Source: Pristionchus mayeri (Eukaryota > Nematoda > Chromadorea > Rhabditida > Neodiplogasteridae). Taken from it: a stretch of 64,000 nucleotides of DNA. A program made the translations under genes and the position numbers. The stretch lies in NCBI GenBank assembly GCA_036245805.1, contig BTRK01000004.1, forward strand, positions 35,077,541 through 35,141,540, read 5' to 3'. Of this stretch, positions 1 through 12,000 are shown one piece after another (the stretch's first letter is position 1; every line of letters begins with the position of its first letter). A model generated the notes under the pieces. It saw only the letters and a program-made list of their open reading frames with translations, did not search any database and had not been told where the DNA came from.

Positions 1-744
1 ATCTGTTCTCATTGAGCCACTGCGGCAGCATTTTACTCCCATTATTAACGTTTTCAGGCCCATCATCAGTTGATAGAGTATGGCGAATAAACGGAAGAGG
101 GGATCAAATACGGTTGGCATGATATTTTTTGAAAACATTGGTTTGCACTACTATGAGCAATTCGTCACAATAAAGAACTACGGGACTGAAAAGCACAAAA
201 AGCGGACTGGGTCCTGATTGTCGGTGCTTAAGCGGCTTGAGTTTTGCTCATAGGGGTGGGGCGGGCATGGGTATGGCCAATCATTGGGACTCCTTCCCAT
301 ACCGAGAGATGCAATCATCGGGATTGGCTGACCCTTCTTTTGCCCAGGAAGAACAGAGTTGAACTGCTTGGTCCTTAATGGAATTGGGCACCTGATTTCA
401 CACGAAACGAGCGAAGAGATCAGCGAAAGACGGGGCATGCGATCATCTTAGCGGGCGAGAGAAACGAACGGGGAAGCACCGACGGGAGGAGGGAGAGACG
501 CGCTGAGCTATATAGCGGAGGGAGAGGGCGCGCGCTAGTCGCGCCGGGTGAGAGAAATGCGAGGGGAGGGGAGAGAGGCACGCCCATGGCGACGCGGCCT
601 TCTCTCTCTTCTCTTTAGTGAGCACCCCGGAGTAAAGTAACTAATTAATAATGAAGAAAGATCACTAATCAGCCAATATCGATCGATATTACAGTACTAC
701 TGCAAGTAAGGGGCAATGGAGCGGACGCCGTCGTTCCTCGTGCC

Positions 745-977
745 CAGGGTTCGAAAGCCTAGGGTGAACTTGGTTACATTTTGGGGGTGTACGTTTTGCC
801 AAACAAATTTAAAGCAAAACGAACATCCCAGAAGTGAAAATAGTCTTATACCGTGGGTGTTCGTGCCACGGTATAATATTATTTTCACTTCTGGGGTGTT
901 CGTTTTGCTTTAAATTTGGTTGGCAAAACGTACACCCCCAAAATGGAACCAAGTTCACCCTAGGCTTTCGAACCCTG
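745..977. mobile_element. hAT-like foldback MITE
   Basis: A near-perfect hairpin with about 110 bp arms and a short loop. It begins CAGGGTTCGAAAGCC and ends with the reverse complement. It is flanked by an exact 8 bp direct repeat CTCGTGCC at 737-744 and 978-985. CAGGG-type termini plus an 8 bp target-site duplication are the classic hAT signature. There is no coding capacity, so it is non-autonomous. It lies about 0.5 kb upstream of the GLTP-fold gene. Confidence 0.85.
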
Positions 978-1498
978 CTCGTGCCTTCCTCGAACCATGC
1001 CCGGATGAGAAGATGGAGCGATCAATAAGAGGTATACGGTAAGGGAGGATGCAGGATTACGGTAGCTAAGATCTCGAGACGGTTATTCTTGGAATCAGAT
1101 GTTGTAGTTCGGCCAAGTTTCAGTGAAAAGAAACAAGCTTCTTTGAACTATACTATCCATAAGGTTACTGTAGTAGGCCGCACATTGGTTGACTAGGAAA
1201 TTGTTGTTGCACGTGTTGTTGAATGCATTGGATTCAAATATGTGACGAACACATCGGTAGGGAACACCACAGACGCATTTTGCATAGCGCACAGGGTCAT
1301 TTGCAAGAGCGAAGAGGGAGAGGGATCAGTGATCACCTCTCTCTCTCTCGCTCATTTCTCGTCTCACTCTCCGCTCAGAGGCGGTCGACTCGACTCGTCT
1401 CTCCCCTCTCCCCTTCCTTCGCCCTCTCTCCCCGTGTTCCGCCGCGACTACCGTATTCCCGCACCCCTCCTCCTCCGTCGCCGATCGATCGACACGAG

Positions 1499-4400
1499 AT
1501 GCTCATCACGAACGTCAATGGAGAGGTACCGTTTTAATCGATTTTTTGGTAGATTACTGTAGTTTTGGTGGGCTTCTTTGCGAATTTGCATACTTTGGTA
1601 CTAATTAGTAGTAGACCAATGACTTGGGTTCTCTCCTCACTCGGCGATTCGTAGTGCTGAATCGAAAACTAGCGTTGATGCGTAGATCTTGGTGTTGCTT
1701 GCAACCAGAGTGTGGAAACGACCGATCAATGGGTTGGAATACTGCCAAAATGACAATTGCTGTGACAGGGATCATTGCGATCTGCACGTAGTGTTTGCTA
1801 ATTAGAGGGGGGGGGGTGTTGTTTACTTGTTTTGACTGACGTCATCATTGAATGACGTCATCGTCGTTGCAGAAGCCCGAGATGCGCACTGGCCGCGAGC
1901 CTTCCTCGTCGATGACGCCGACGCGAACGTGCTCCTCCGACTCGCTCGCGTCGCCCGCCGACTCCCACCGGGGTGAGAGTTGATCTTTGATCTTTACGTT
2001 TTTTTATGTTTTGTTGATTATACGAAGTATCTATACCAATAATTGGATGAGGTGATTCAACGTCTTTATTAGGGCTCTAGGCAGAGCGCATTCACCGGGC
2101 TTTTCCATCAGTCGTTCCACTTGGTGTCTGATTAGTGTCTTCGGGTACGGTAGTGTGACCTCTAGGCTAGCGGGATAATCACCGATAAATAGAGTCGGAT
2201 ACTTGTACAATTAAAATGAATGAATTTTCATTGGCCTGTACGCATCGTGATACATTGTAAAGGGCAGAGTAAAAGCGCACTCTGTAGCAAGCATTCACCG
2301 GTGCACATTCTGTCTGTCTCATTGCGAAACACATTTTCGCACGCGGCTTTGTTGTTTATTGTTCTTTCACGAGGGCTCAGAGGCGCGGCCTCAGTGCAAC
2401 GCAATTGCACAGGGGACGGACCACGCGCTCTCCATCCCCTCCCCCCGCGTTTCTCTAACCCGCGGCGACTAGAGCGCGCCCTCTCCCCTACGGTCGCGCT
2501 TCCTCCCTTAGATGTGCAGGCAGACCGTGTACTCTCTCACTCTCTCTGACCAACGAGAGATCATGAGATCTAGAGAGACGATATACTACGGTAGCCGCGT
2601 CCTACCGTGTCCCATTTTTCATTTGAAAAATGAGGTCCGACTTTTTGTTCACCACCTGAACCCCCGTGTCTTTACCTTTAATGTTTAATTTTATTAGCAT
2701 AATATAATCACTTGAGGCTCCCGTTCTGGTTCCTCTCGCTTCCGTCGTTTCTTCGATGCTTCGCTCGCCGAGAAAGACGACGTGCTCTTACTGCCTCTCT
2801 GCGAGATATACTTCGAGCTCAGCATGTGGGTTTGCTGCTATTTATTTATTTATTTATTTACAATAATTTAGTATCTGTGATTTCCGGGATGTGTAGTTGT
2901 TAATTTGCCCACTGTGAGACTGCCGATTCCTGTGGTATCACGATGGTTGTTTTGAACATTCAGTTCAATATTGCCGTTGTCGTAACGGATTTTTTGCTTT
3001 CTTTCCATCCTATCTTCAATCGTCTCCCTTGCAGCATGATGTCCTCGTGGAACTACGTCTTCCAAATGGCGGTCGTCGATCTGCAGAAGAAAGTGGAGCG
3101 CATTCGAGCTGCCGTCGCTGCACATCCGGAGAAGTATCGGTCAGTGGGCACTAGGTCGGATGAGAACCATGACGTCATGCCGCCTTTGATATATCAAATG
3201 CGGCATGACGTCATAGTTCTTATCCGACATAGTATCGGTCAGTGAGGGGAGGTACAGCGATTCGAGTGCAGACGTACGTGAGAGAACTCAGAAAAAGCGA
3301 GAGATAGGCAGAAAAAATGTGTAAAACGACTGTGAGATTTGGAGAAATTACAGTAATATTTTGGCAAAATTTCAAGATTTATGTGCCTTTTCTCGCCGTG
3401 TACCTGAAGCGCTGTGTGAGGAAGGGGTGATGCAGCTAGGAAATTGTATTAAAGCCAAGTTTGTGCACGCATCCTACATTCAATTTGGTCTTGAAACGGG
3501 AAATCGGCTGCATAATCGGTTTCTAACATCTGTGTATCTCACTTTAGATCGACGCGTTCCGCTGCCGAGCACGAGCGGGCTACCGGACACTTCCTCAGGA
3601 ACACGGGTGAGCTGAGCAGAGATCTTATTTGCTTTATACCCCCTCCCAAATCCCCCAACCAGTCACCAAGACGTCGGAAATCTGTCATAAAGTAAACGAA
3701 GATATCGCTTGACCTCTTGCTCCCTTATCATGGTTGATAAACAAAATGAATTGAATAACGGCCTATCTGATTGCAGGAGTGACGCAGATTATCTTTTCGC
3801 TGCATCGTACGATGCGATTCACCATCGCCTTCCTCGACGGAGTACGAAGGGCTGACGCGAGTGTGGAGGTATACGGTAGTAGAGGTGGAGGGGGAGAGGG
3901 GTATGCTAGTGGGTGGGATACGGTAGGAGTACACCACTATCAAACACGAAGGGCATTGAATACACTATGAACACGGACGGGGTTTAGGGAGGTGGTGTAT
4001 GACTATTGCGGAATGGCTGATAATGAGAGGGTGACGAGAACTGGTGGTTTCTGGTGTCAGGGGTATTTCGTATGCATGGGGAATTGTTCTCTATAATATT
4101 TCAAGCGCTGTTTTTATAATATTTTGGAAGAGATCATCGGTCTGAACACATTGGCCCGTAACCCGTCAGATTGCTACTTCATGTTTCCGTTATGTTCAGA
4201 CATGGGGAACCATTTATACCATTCTTAGCTGGTACAGTGTCGATATTTTATCAACTAGATAATGTGCCTGGAGAGAGCTTTCTTTGCGCTATATTCTGAT
4301 CCTCTCGAACCTACAGTACCCCTCTCTGCTACCACAATCCTCTCTCTCTCTGGAGATGTCTACCGTAGCCCGTGAGGCGTATCTCGCCTCGGTCGCTCGT

Positions 4401-4924
4401 CATCACAATTGGCCGACGCGCAAGATGGCGGGCGTCGTCATGGGAGGTCTGCCGGCGAGGAGCGACTTGATGAGCAGTGAGTCAGGGTTAGGGTAGGAGT
4501 GCGGTGGGGTCTCTGGCTACGGTATCACGTTGAGGGAGTAGGCTTTGATATGGAAGGTGATCACTGTAGTGTAATTTGTCACAGAAATGGGATGGGTGGT
4601 ACTGGAGTATCTTGGATTATGGTAGAACACAATATTTTTGACGGATACCGTAGCCTACTCGATCGATACTTTGCAGGCATTCTCAAGCAGGACGGTAATG
4701 GCGTCAGCGAGTCGCAGTTCCTGGAGGGATTTCTGAAGCGCGCCGAGGTTGATCTTTGATCTTTAACTTCCCCAGATATATCCAAACTTGATAGCTATTC
4801 GGACCTTTTTGGCGTAGGCATTATAATCAACAAGACTGTGTACACTCTTTTTCTTTATAACCGTTGATCTTTGATCTTTGAGATTCTTCGTGATCGCTGT
4901 GACTCCATTCTGGGCAAGGAATGA
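1499..4924 (+). CDS. GLTP-fold lipid transfer protein (CPTP/GLTPD1-like)
   Basis: Nine exons: 1499-1525, 1873-1972, 2717-2825, 3035-3139, 3548-3606, 3777-3868, 4356-4476, 4677-4747, 4883-4924; all phases agree and give about 241 aa, close to the ~214 aa of human CPTP plus a Ser/Thr-rich N-terminal tail of ~45 residues. The glycolipid-transfer fold is visible in order: the helix FRRFFDASL; the D94-LQK-K98 headgroup pair; the LHRTMRF helix (R144); and the HHNWPTRK motif around H181/W183 followed by LPARSDLM. In this family D, K, R and H bind the phosphate or sugar headgroup and a hydrophobic pocket holds the ceramide; CPTP members carry ceramide-1-phosphate between membranes in the cytosol. No signal peptide is seen. 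Substrate choice (phosphate versus sugar) is inferred from similarity only. The start follows a pyrimidine-rich leader; an upstream in-frame start cannot be excluded. Confidence 0.82.
3147..3230. mobile_element. Palindromic MITE (GGCACTAGGTCGG family)
   Basis: An 84 bp palindrome with CTAGGTCGGATGAGAAC at one end and its complement at the other. It lies inside intron 4 of the GLTP-fold gene, 7 bp after the splice donor. A 14 bp direct repeat AGTATCGGTCAGTG (3133-3146 and 3231-3244) flanks it, so the donor itself is duplicated. Further copies are at 36927-37006, 46711-46793, 51666-51755, 52635-52726, 60747-60823 and 61955-62042. Confidence 0.85.
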
Positions 4925-6367
4925 GAGGCAGGGAGAGGGCGAGAGACGACTAACACAACTGGATGACCTACCGTAACCTACCATGACTCGAATAGTGATA
5001 CTTGACTGAAAAATACTGATAAATGCAATTGCTACTGAATATTGTATTCTGTCCACTGCAAGATGATTCTGAAATTGATTGGAAGGAAGAGTAGGTGTTG
5101 TTAAAAATGGAAGAGAATAAGATAACGATCAATTAGCTGCTCAACATGCTTTCTGCTGCCGAATTTGGTGCGGGTTTGGTGCTTCTTCGGCTCATTGAGT
5201 TGCTTCGCCATGAAACAGACGCAGGCAATTAAATGACGAACGATTAGTGTCACCACTATAGGAGCGTTGTCCGAACCTTTTACTTCCTATTGTCCATTTT
5301 TTCATTTCAGAGACTGGGTAGAGACATTTCACAATGCCTTTCAATTGTCTGCACTGCATCGTTATCCCATCGGTCTGCAACTTTTTCTGCCAGCCGTCCC
5401 ATTCCGTGCAGACTCGCCTCTCAACCACTTCCTCTCCAGCCATTTTCTCAAGTCATGCTCTCATTACTGGCAATTGGTTACCTGATTCTCTTCTCTTGTC
5501 ATAGCCTGCCGCCTTGTCTGAATAAGAGCACAGTAGGCAAAACGAGGGAAGTCCTATAGCCACTTAAACTCTCCCGGCCACAAGCATTGAGCATTGAAAC
5601 GTGATGAGTTTCACACTTTCTCCAATAGGGAAAAAAGATTTGCCAGCTGATTATTCGATAGCTGCTTTGTCAACCTCCAACAATCATGATATTCCGAATC
5701 CGCACCCACTCCTGCCAGCAGGCCCATGCCGTGCAAACTTCATCTTCCCTGTCTCAACTACTTCCTCCTCCTCGCAATCTCACCAGATAGTTCCATGTTT
5801 CGCCCATATAACAACTTCCCCCCGCTCACTTACACTTTACTGCTTCTTCCTGCTCTACTTCTTCTTTTCACTCCCGATTTCTCGCCTCAAATTATGGCCC
5901 ATTCCCTCTAGGTGCAGCCCCCTCACAATAAAGTAGACTACTGAAAGAAGGCAGAGAAGCATGCACGAGAGCCAGGCTGAGACCCACCTATTTAGTACAC
6001 TTTTACTCCCCGTGCAAAAGTGGTCTGCAGTATTGGGCTGTTCTTTCTCAGGGAACTCTGGCCAAGCGTTGCTCTCGTATTTTTAGCGTGGAATTGGAAT
6101 TAGTGATTGGATCATGCAGGCCATAGGTCTGGCGAATGGTGGGCATTCCAGACTGAATTCGGCCAAATTGGCACTCCCTTAGGAGTGTTCTTCCGCGAGT
6201 CAAGTCTCGAAGACGGACCTTTACCTTTATCGCTTCTAGCAGAGTTTCGCGTAGCGAATCACCAAAACATTAGGGTTTGGTCAGGCAATATTGTGTTTTC
6301 TCACAAATCATAACGACGAGAGAGCACGCAGAAAGAATAGAGAATTTTTAGCGAAGCTATCTGGAAC
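4925..6367. other. Intergenic, no gene recognised
   Basis: Nothing with exon-like phase structure was found. Pyrimidine-rich blocks around 5330-5480 and 5700-5880 resemble each other weakly (CTGCCAGC..CCCAT.CCGTGCA), suggesting an old degenerate duplication. Small open stretches here look like chance. Confidence 0.5.
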
Positions 6368-6375
6368 TAGGTCGG

Positions 6376-6690
6376 ATGAGAACTAGGTCAAACTGCCTAC
6401 GCTTTCCCTTGTTCTTTCCCCCGGAACAACTCGTTCCTGATGAAGTATGCCCGAAGGAAAGTGGAGAACCTGTCCCCAGAATACTGTATAATAACTGCGT
6501 CGTCAATCACGTTGACGAGCACGTCTTCTTCCTCGAAGATAACGACGTCTACCTGATCGACGATATAGTGTGCAGAAAGATGAGAGTAAACCTCGGCCGT
6601 CCGTCATTTATCTCCTGGTCCTCGCGAGCCCGCCCGTTCTCTGTAATCGCTTCCTGTACACGGGAAGAGGACTGCTCAGTAATGGTCTGA
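6376..6690 (+). other. Orphan open stretch next to a half MITE
   Basis: A 104-codon open frame. The middle part (about 6430-6600) has acidic, hydrophobic composition that looks protein-like (VNHVDEHVFFLEDNDVYLID), but no flanking splice signals or partner exons were found. The ATG at the left edge lies inside a partial copy of the CTAGGTCGGATGAG MITE (6367-6390), so that start is probably not genuine. It may be a relic exon. No family was recognised. Confidence 0.25.
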
Positions 6691-6954
6691 CTCTCCTCGC
6701 ACCACACACTATCTAACAGGCTAGACAGAGGGGCGAGAGAGTGTGGAAACTGAAGAGAGCGCGCCTTTCAACCCCGTGCCCGCCCCATTCGTGGGCTGCT
6801 TATTGCTCGTAAATAGGGACTCGCTGACCCCCGTCCACATCCGGCCGAAGCCCCTCCTTTGTTCGAAACTGCCGCTGTTCATCTTTACTAGCTCGCGCCC
6901 ATGCAACTGGATTCCTATACAAAGCTTTGATTTTTGTCTTCCCTTTCCAATATG

Positions 6955-7345
6955 TTTCACGACTCACGTTTCTGTACTGAAATCGCGCTTAGGACAGTAT
7001 GTTCAACTTCTTTTCGAAACTGCCGCCGTTCAGTGTTCTTTACCCGCTCGAAGCAGTGCTGCCAGATTCGAATACTTCAGAGTCCAAAGCTCTCAACATC
7101 GTCTTCGCTCTTCTATTTTTTTCACGAATTAAGTTTCTGTAAAACGTGGTTAGGACACTGTCTCCATTTTTTCAGGTGCCCAAAAATTAACTACCTTTCC
7201 GAAACTAGCACAGCTCAGTTTTCTTTACCCGCTCGAAGCAGTGCTGCCAGATTCGAATACTTCAGAGTCCAAAGCTCTCAATGTCGTCTACTCTCATCTA
7301 TATGTTCCACGAATCACATTTCTGTATGGAAAACGTGTTTAGGAC
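6955..7345. repeat. ~165-180 bp tandem repeat, about 2.3 units
   Basis: The block CGCTCGAAGCAGTGCTGCCA..GAATACTTCAGAG occurs at about 7049 and 7229. The block TTCACGA..TTTCTGTA..TTAGGACA occurs at about 6956, 7121 and 7301. The units are diverged but collinear. The overlapping open frames in this stretch are by-products of the repeat. Confidence 0.75.
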
Positions 7346-7688
7346 GGTTTCTTTAGGATTCCAGGTATCCAAAATAACTAAAAATACCTCGTTGCTCTCG
7401 AGAGACTCCAAGGATTTTGCTAGCAATCTCAGCAATTTTGCCCAAATATCCTTGTTTCGGGCCGATTTCCTCGAGCAAAGAAACGAAGGACTAAGATAAT
7501 CGGCCATTTCCTCCCTTTCTTCTTAAACTCAAGGAAAATTGTTCGGAATCTGAACATTTTGCTCCATTTTCATAGATCATTTGTGTTCTCCAAATCTGAA
7601 TAAGTGCGACTTTCGTAGTGTCGAACTTCTCTCCTCCTCCGGGTTATTGAACACATCCAAAGTTGAGGTGCCCAGTTGTGCATCTGCA

Positions 7689-7762
7689 CTTACTCTCTCC
7701 ATATTGCGTGATCTCTCACCGGTCAGCAAGAGCGAGAGAGCGCGTGAATTGAGGAGAGTCAG
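7689..7762. repeat. CT/GA dispersed hairpin copy
   Basis: Imperfect inverted repeat of the ACTCTCTYC..CTCTC-loop-GAGAGAGCGCGTGAA..GAGGAGAGT type. A second, weaker copy follows at 7821-7862. The family is dispersed through the window. Confidence 0.6.
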
Positions 7763-9098
7763 GAAGAGCATCGCACCTTGATTGGATGAATCCCTTCTTT
7801 CTCTATCCCTTAACCGATGCTTTCTCGTAGTAGGCGAGAGAGCACGTGAACTGAAGAGAGTCCGCCTCTCTCCCTCTTCTAGAGAGGAAGCAATCAGCGG
7901 TAGAAGATGAAGTGAAATGGAGCGGCCGGGCGGGGGAGGAGAGCGGGAGGTGGGGGATCGAATCTGCCCCTTTCGGAACTCCCTCTCCCCTTCATCCCTT
8001 GCCTTCTCACACCTGCCGGCTACTAACAAGTAGTACTAAGTCGTCTTCCACTAGTAGTCCCGCTGATTTCCTTTCTCTGATAGATTGTCTAGAAAGAGCT
8101 GTACAAATTCAGAAATAAAACTTCCTTCAGTATTCAGGAAATGCAGTCTTTGTTTTTCTCACAATGCTACAATGCAGGAGTAGGCACAGCATGCAAGGTT
8201 GTCATACAGCAATTTTTGTTCTGGAATTCAGACTTTCCTGCGATTTACTTCCTTGAGCTATTACCTGCTTTTTCCATTCCACTCAATGGCCTAGACAGGG
8301 CGAGGAACCAAAAGGAGGGAGTCCAGACGATTTCCTTCTGATTTCGTTCACGCTCCGCCGCCCTTGCCCTCTTCTTCCGCTCCCGAGAAGTACTTACCCC
8401 CCGCTTTTTCACGATTCCGTGTCTCCCTACCGCCCCGGAGTCTCCGCACTTTCTCTCAGTGAGACAGTGCAAGAGGGCACGCGAAATCGAGAGACCGCGG
8501 GTATGAACAATCGCCTGACCCTCTCAATATAACGTGCTTCCTTGCTCTGTCTGATCGGTTAGAGAGTGTGGGAAGGAAGGGATTCAAAGGGACAGTTACC
8601 GCCCCTCAGACATCCCCAAAGATATTCTATCGTGCATGAAAACATCGAGCATACCCGGCGGAATCCGGGATTTTTCTCATGAATTTACTCTTACTAGATA
8701 TCTAAACTCTGGAGAATTGTTTATCCATTTAATCTTTCTAGATGTTGTTCCTGTTCTTCCATCCTTAAAGTTCCGCTCAGATTTCTGACTCTACTTCCGC
8801 TTGAGCTCCCATTCGCCCTCTGTATTTTCCTCACGTATTTTTGGATACGATTTCTGCTCACTTTTCTCTTGGTTGCTTTGATATCCAGTCTCCCTCATCA
8901 CCCATTGCTCACATCTACGTGTCATTAGCAAATCCTTTGATTCAATACGGTGAATTTTCTTCTTCTTAGTCTGATATTGGTACTAGCCTAGTACTGCTAG
9001 GTAAGATGAGAACCCTTCTACAAAAATAATGCGGAAGAGTGAAATTTCGGTTCCCATACGGTGGATTCTCGTCCGACCTATTACACGCATCTTCCAGG

Positions 9099-12000
9099 AT
9101 GTTCCTCCTCCTCTCGCTCTTTCTCCTCTTCCCTCTCTCATCATCAGCGAAGGAATCGAAGGAGGAGATCGACCACGTCCTTCACATAGACACCTCGCCC
9201 ACTCAGTTGGTCGTCGTGACCTCGAAGGATGGCGAGTTTATTAATATTTTGGAAGTTTTTTAAACAACATCTGTTAAAAATATGTTTTGGATTAGAAAAT
9301 GGAGATCGTAAATCGTTGAGTTGTCTCCATCCTTCCTCTGGTTTTCAAGAGCACATACAATGAACAATTGAAAATGAATGTGTTTCATCTCCCCTTTATC
9401 AATCCTTGATTTTTCCAAAAACATTCTCACAGAAGCAGATGAGCCACAAAATATTGAATAAAAATCTTGCGCGCGCTCTCTCTCCGTTCCAAAACTTCGT
9501 CCGTGGGAATGAAAGGGCGCCTCACCTCTCTGAATTTACAGGTCCCGTGGATGCACTCACTGTGAAGGTCGAGTTGACGGACATCCTCGACGGTCGTACG
9601 AATCCGCCTTTCGTCGCATCGGGGCTGTGGATGCTCGTCAATCGAGGTTGTTGTTGTTTTGCTTGTTTTTCGTCCTCTGCTTCATCTGTTTCCAGTTATG
9701 TTTCAGCTCTACTTCTTCTGATTTGATCAACCTTGGCTTTCGATTTCATCGATTTATCCTGTGGCAAAATTAATAATCTCCCAGGTCGATACACGATCCC
9801 TTTCCTGCGACCCGATCGATGGTACGGCGTGCACTTCACGAGCGAGCGAGGATTCGGACAGAACATGGTGAGCGTTATTTCGATAATTCATCTACTATTC
9901 TCGTTTCCTTCGTTCTTTCATCGATCAGACAGAATGCAAAGAAGGCTGAATGGGTTGCAAACTTGACATAGAGCTCTAAAATTTCGAAGAAATAAGAGAT
10001 TTATTATCGTATGTGCTAAATCAGCACAAATGCTTGGTGAGAAATCGTACGGGGATATCCGTTCTCCATTCATCATTTCTGATTCCACTGCTCCTCTCAG
10101 GTGACTCACTCCGAGTATCGTCTCGTGAAGACTCCTCCCAGGACGGGGAATCTCATCGAGAACACGCAGCACGAGGAGGAGACCAGGGACAAGCAGGCCA
10201 TGTTTGATGTGAGGAAGCTTGAGAAAATAATGAAAATAAATATCTATTTGGATGAAAACTTATTCATCTATGATGATGTGTTTCACCATAAATTCGTATT
10301 TTCTCTTTGAGAAATTTGATTAATCATGTTCATCATTCGAGTGGGAAAGTAATAAGAAAAAATGGAAAGAGTAGAGATCAAATATCACCTCATCAGGTTC
10401 GGATGCACCGGGCGGGTCCCGAGCACACCGCCAACGTCGAGGGCGTCTACGTGACCGTGCGATGGACGACCAAGGAGAGGTCGGTGACGTTGATGATGAA
10501 CTAGTCGCACTAGCTGAGCTCATTGTACCACATGACACTTTTTTATAGGGAAAAGTGATTTTACAAAAACAAACAGTATGGTATGTGAAAGTGACTGGTT
10601 CAGAACAAGCCTTCATTCGATATTGCACATATAGAAATTAGATTGGAATGAGCCTAATAAGTACTCTCTTAAGAGTGAACGGGTCCGAGTTGGCAGTCGA
10701 GCTGCGAGTGAAATGCGATTCGTCGAATGCGAACGAGGACATCGTCCTGCCCTACAACCAGGAGGGAGTCACTGTGGAGATAGCGGTGAGTGGGAGGAGG
10801 GTGATGATCTATGATATTGAATGAGCACTGATCGCATGATCGTGCCCCGTGTTTGTGGTTTAATTCTTTGAAGCGACTGACTTCGGACCAATGAAAAAAC
10901 TCAATATTTTCACTAATGAATTATCAGTGAAACTTACTGGGGCCTAACACCCCCCCCCCCCCCCCCGCAAGAGTGTATTGATCATGGAGACAAACTGGAT
11001 AAGGACAATACGATCACGGCGGAGAGGATAATTTACTTTTAGTTTTGGTAACCTTGCGTTGCACTATCCAAATTGTGGTACAGACAAAAAAAGAAGAATA
11101 AATCGTAAAAGCGCAATCTTGATCTCTTTCGAACTGCTCGTGAAGCATACCTGATTTCTGCACACCGAAAAACAATTGAAAAAAGGTTGGTTCTCAATTT
11201 TGTGAGTATCCGCACTCAAATTTAGCACTAGATGAGGACGAAATCATAACAAGGTACTCATACCTTTGGACGAACCTTAGGTAGGTTAGGCGGTCCTTAG
11301 AACGACCTAAACCCTTAAGAAAACCTTATCCATCCTGCTTTCCAGATGGATCACAAGTACGAGCTGGAGGAAGTGAACACGACGATGCACCAGATGATGG
11401 CCAAGATCACCCCACTCAGATGCCATCAGTGAGAACTTGCTTCAATTTTAAACGAGAACAATCAAAATTTTGCTTAAAAAAGCATTTTCTTATTATTGAA
11501 TTTCCTCTATAAGAGCCCATCTGATGAGACTTTTTTAAAAATTTCATCGCATTGATTTTCATGAAGATGCATTTTGTACGATTTTCTTAGTTTTGAGTAA
11601 TGTCAAGACAAAATCAAGATTTTACATTTGTATAGGCATTTGAGTAATTACTGAAACATAAATTTATTATCCGCGGAATGGATAATTCGTTCCATTCTTC
11701 TGGAATCTATTACTGAAATTATCTATTACTGACGGATGAACAAACGTTAGCCGTGTCCGATAATCACATTCCTTTCACAAAGTTCCATTGCAGGATCTGC
11801 TGGCGGCCTTGGCTCCGGACAACTGCTGACTCGAAGATATTCTCAAAAGACTTCGGTTAGTCGCTCATAAGATGCACCTAAATGTTCTGCAGTATGCAAT
11901 ACTTACAGAACGATATTAGGTTACATCTTTCTAGTCTGTGCGTTATGAGACCAATGAGTGATGAGAGATCATGGGAAATGGAGAGAGCTAGGCGGTTTTC

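Noticed and set aside
1223..1562. Two overlapping 104-106 codon frames before the GLTP-fold gene
   Set aside because: Pyrimidine-rich leader; they read through the donor at 1526 of the real first exon.
4677..4747. EF-hand-like motif KQDGNGVSESQF
   Set aside because: The calcium loop is one residue short, and the exon fits in phase as the C-terminal helix region of the GLTP fold.
7577..8029. 150-codon minus-strand frame
   Set aside because: It runs through two CT/GA hairpin copies and has Arg/Ser/Glu composition typical of that repeat.
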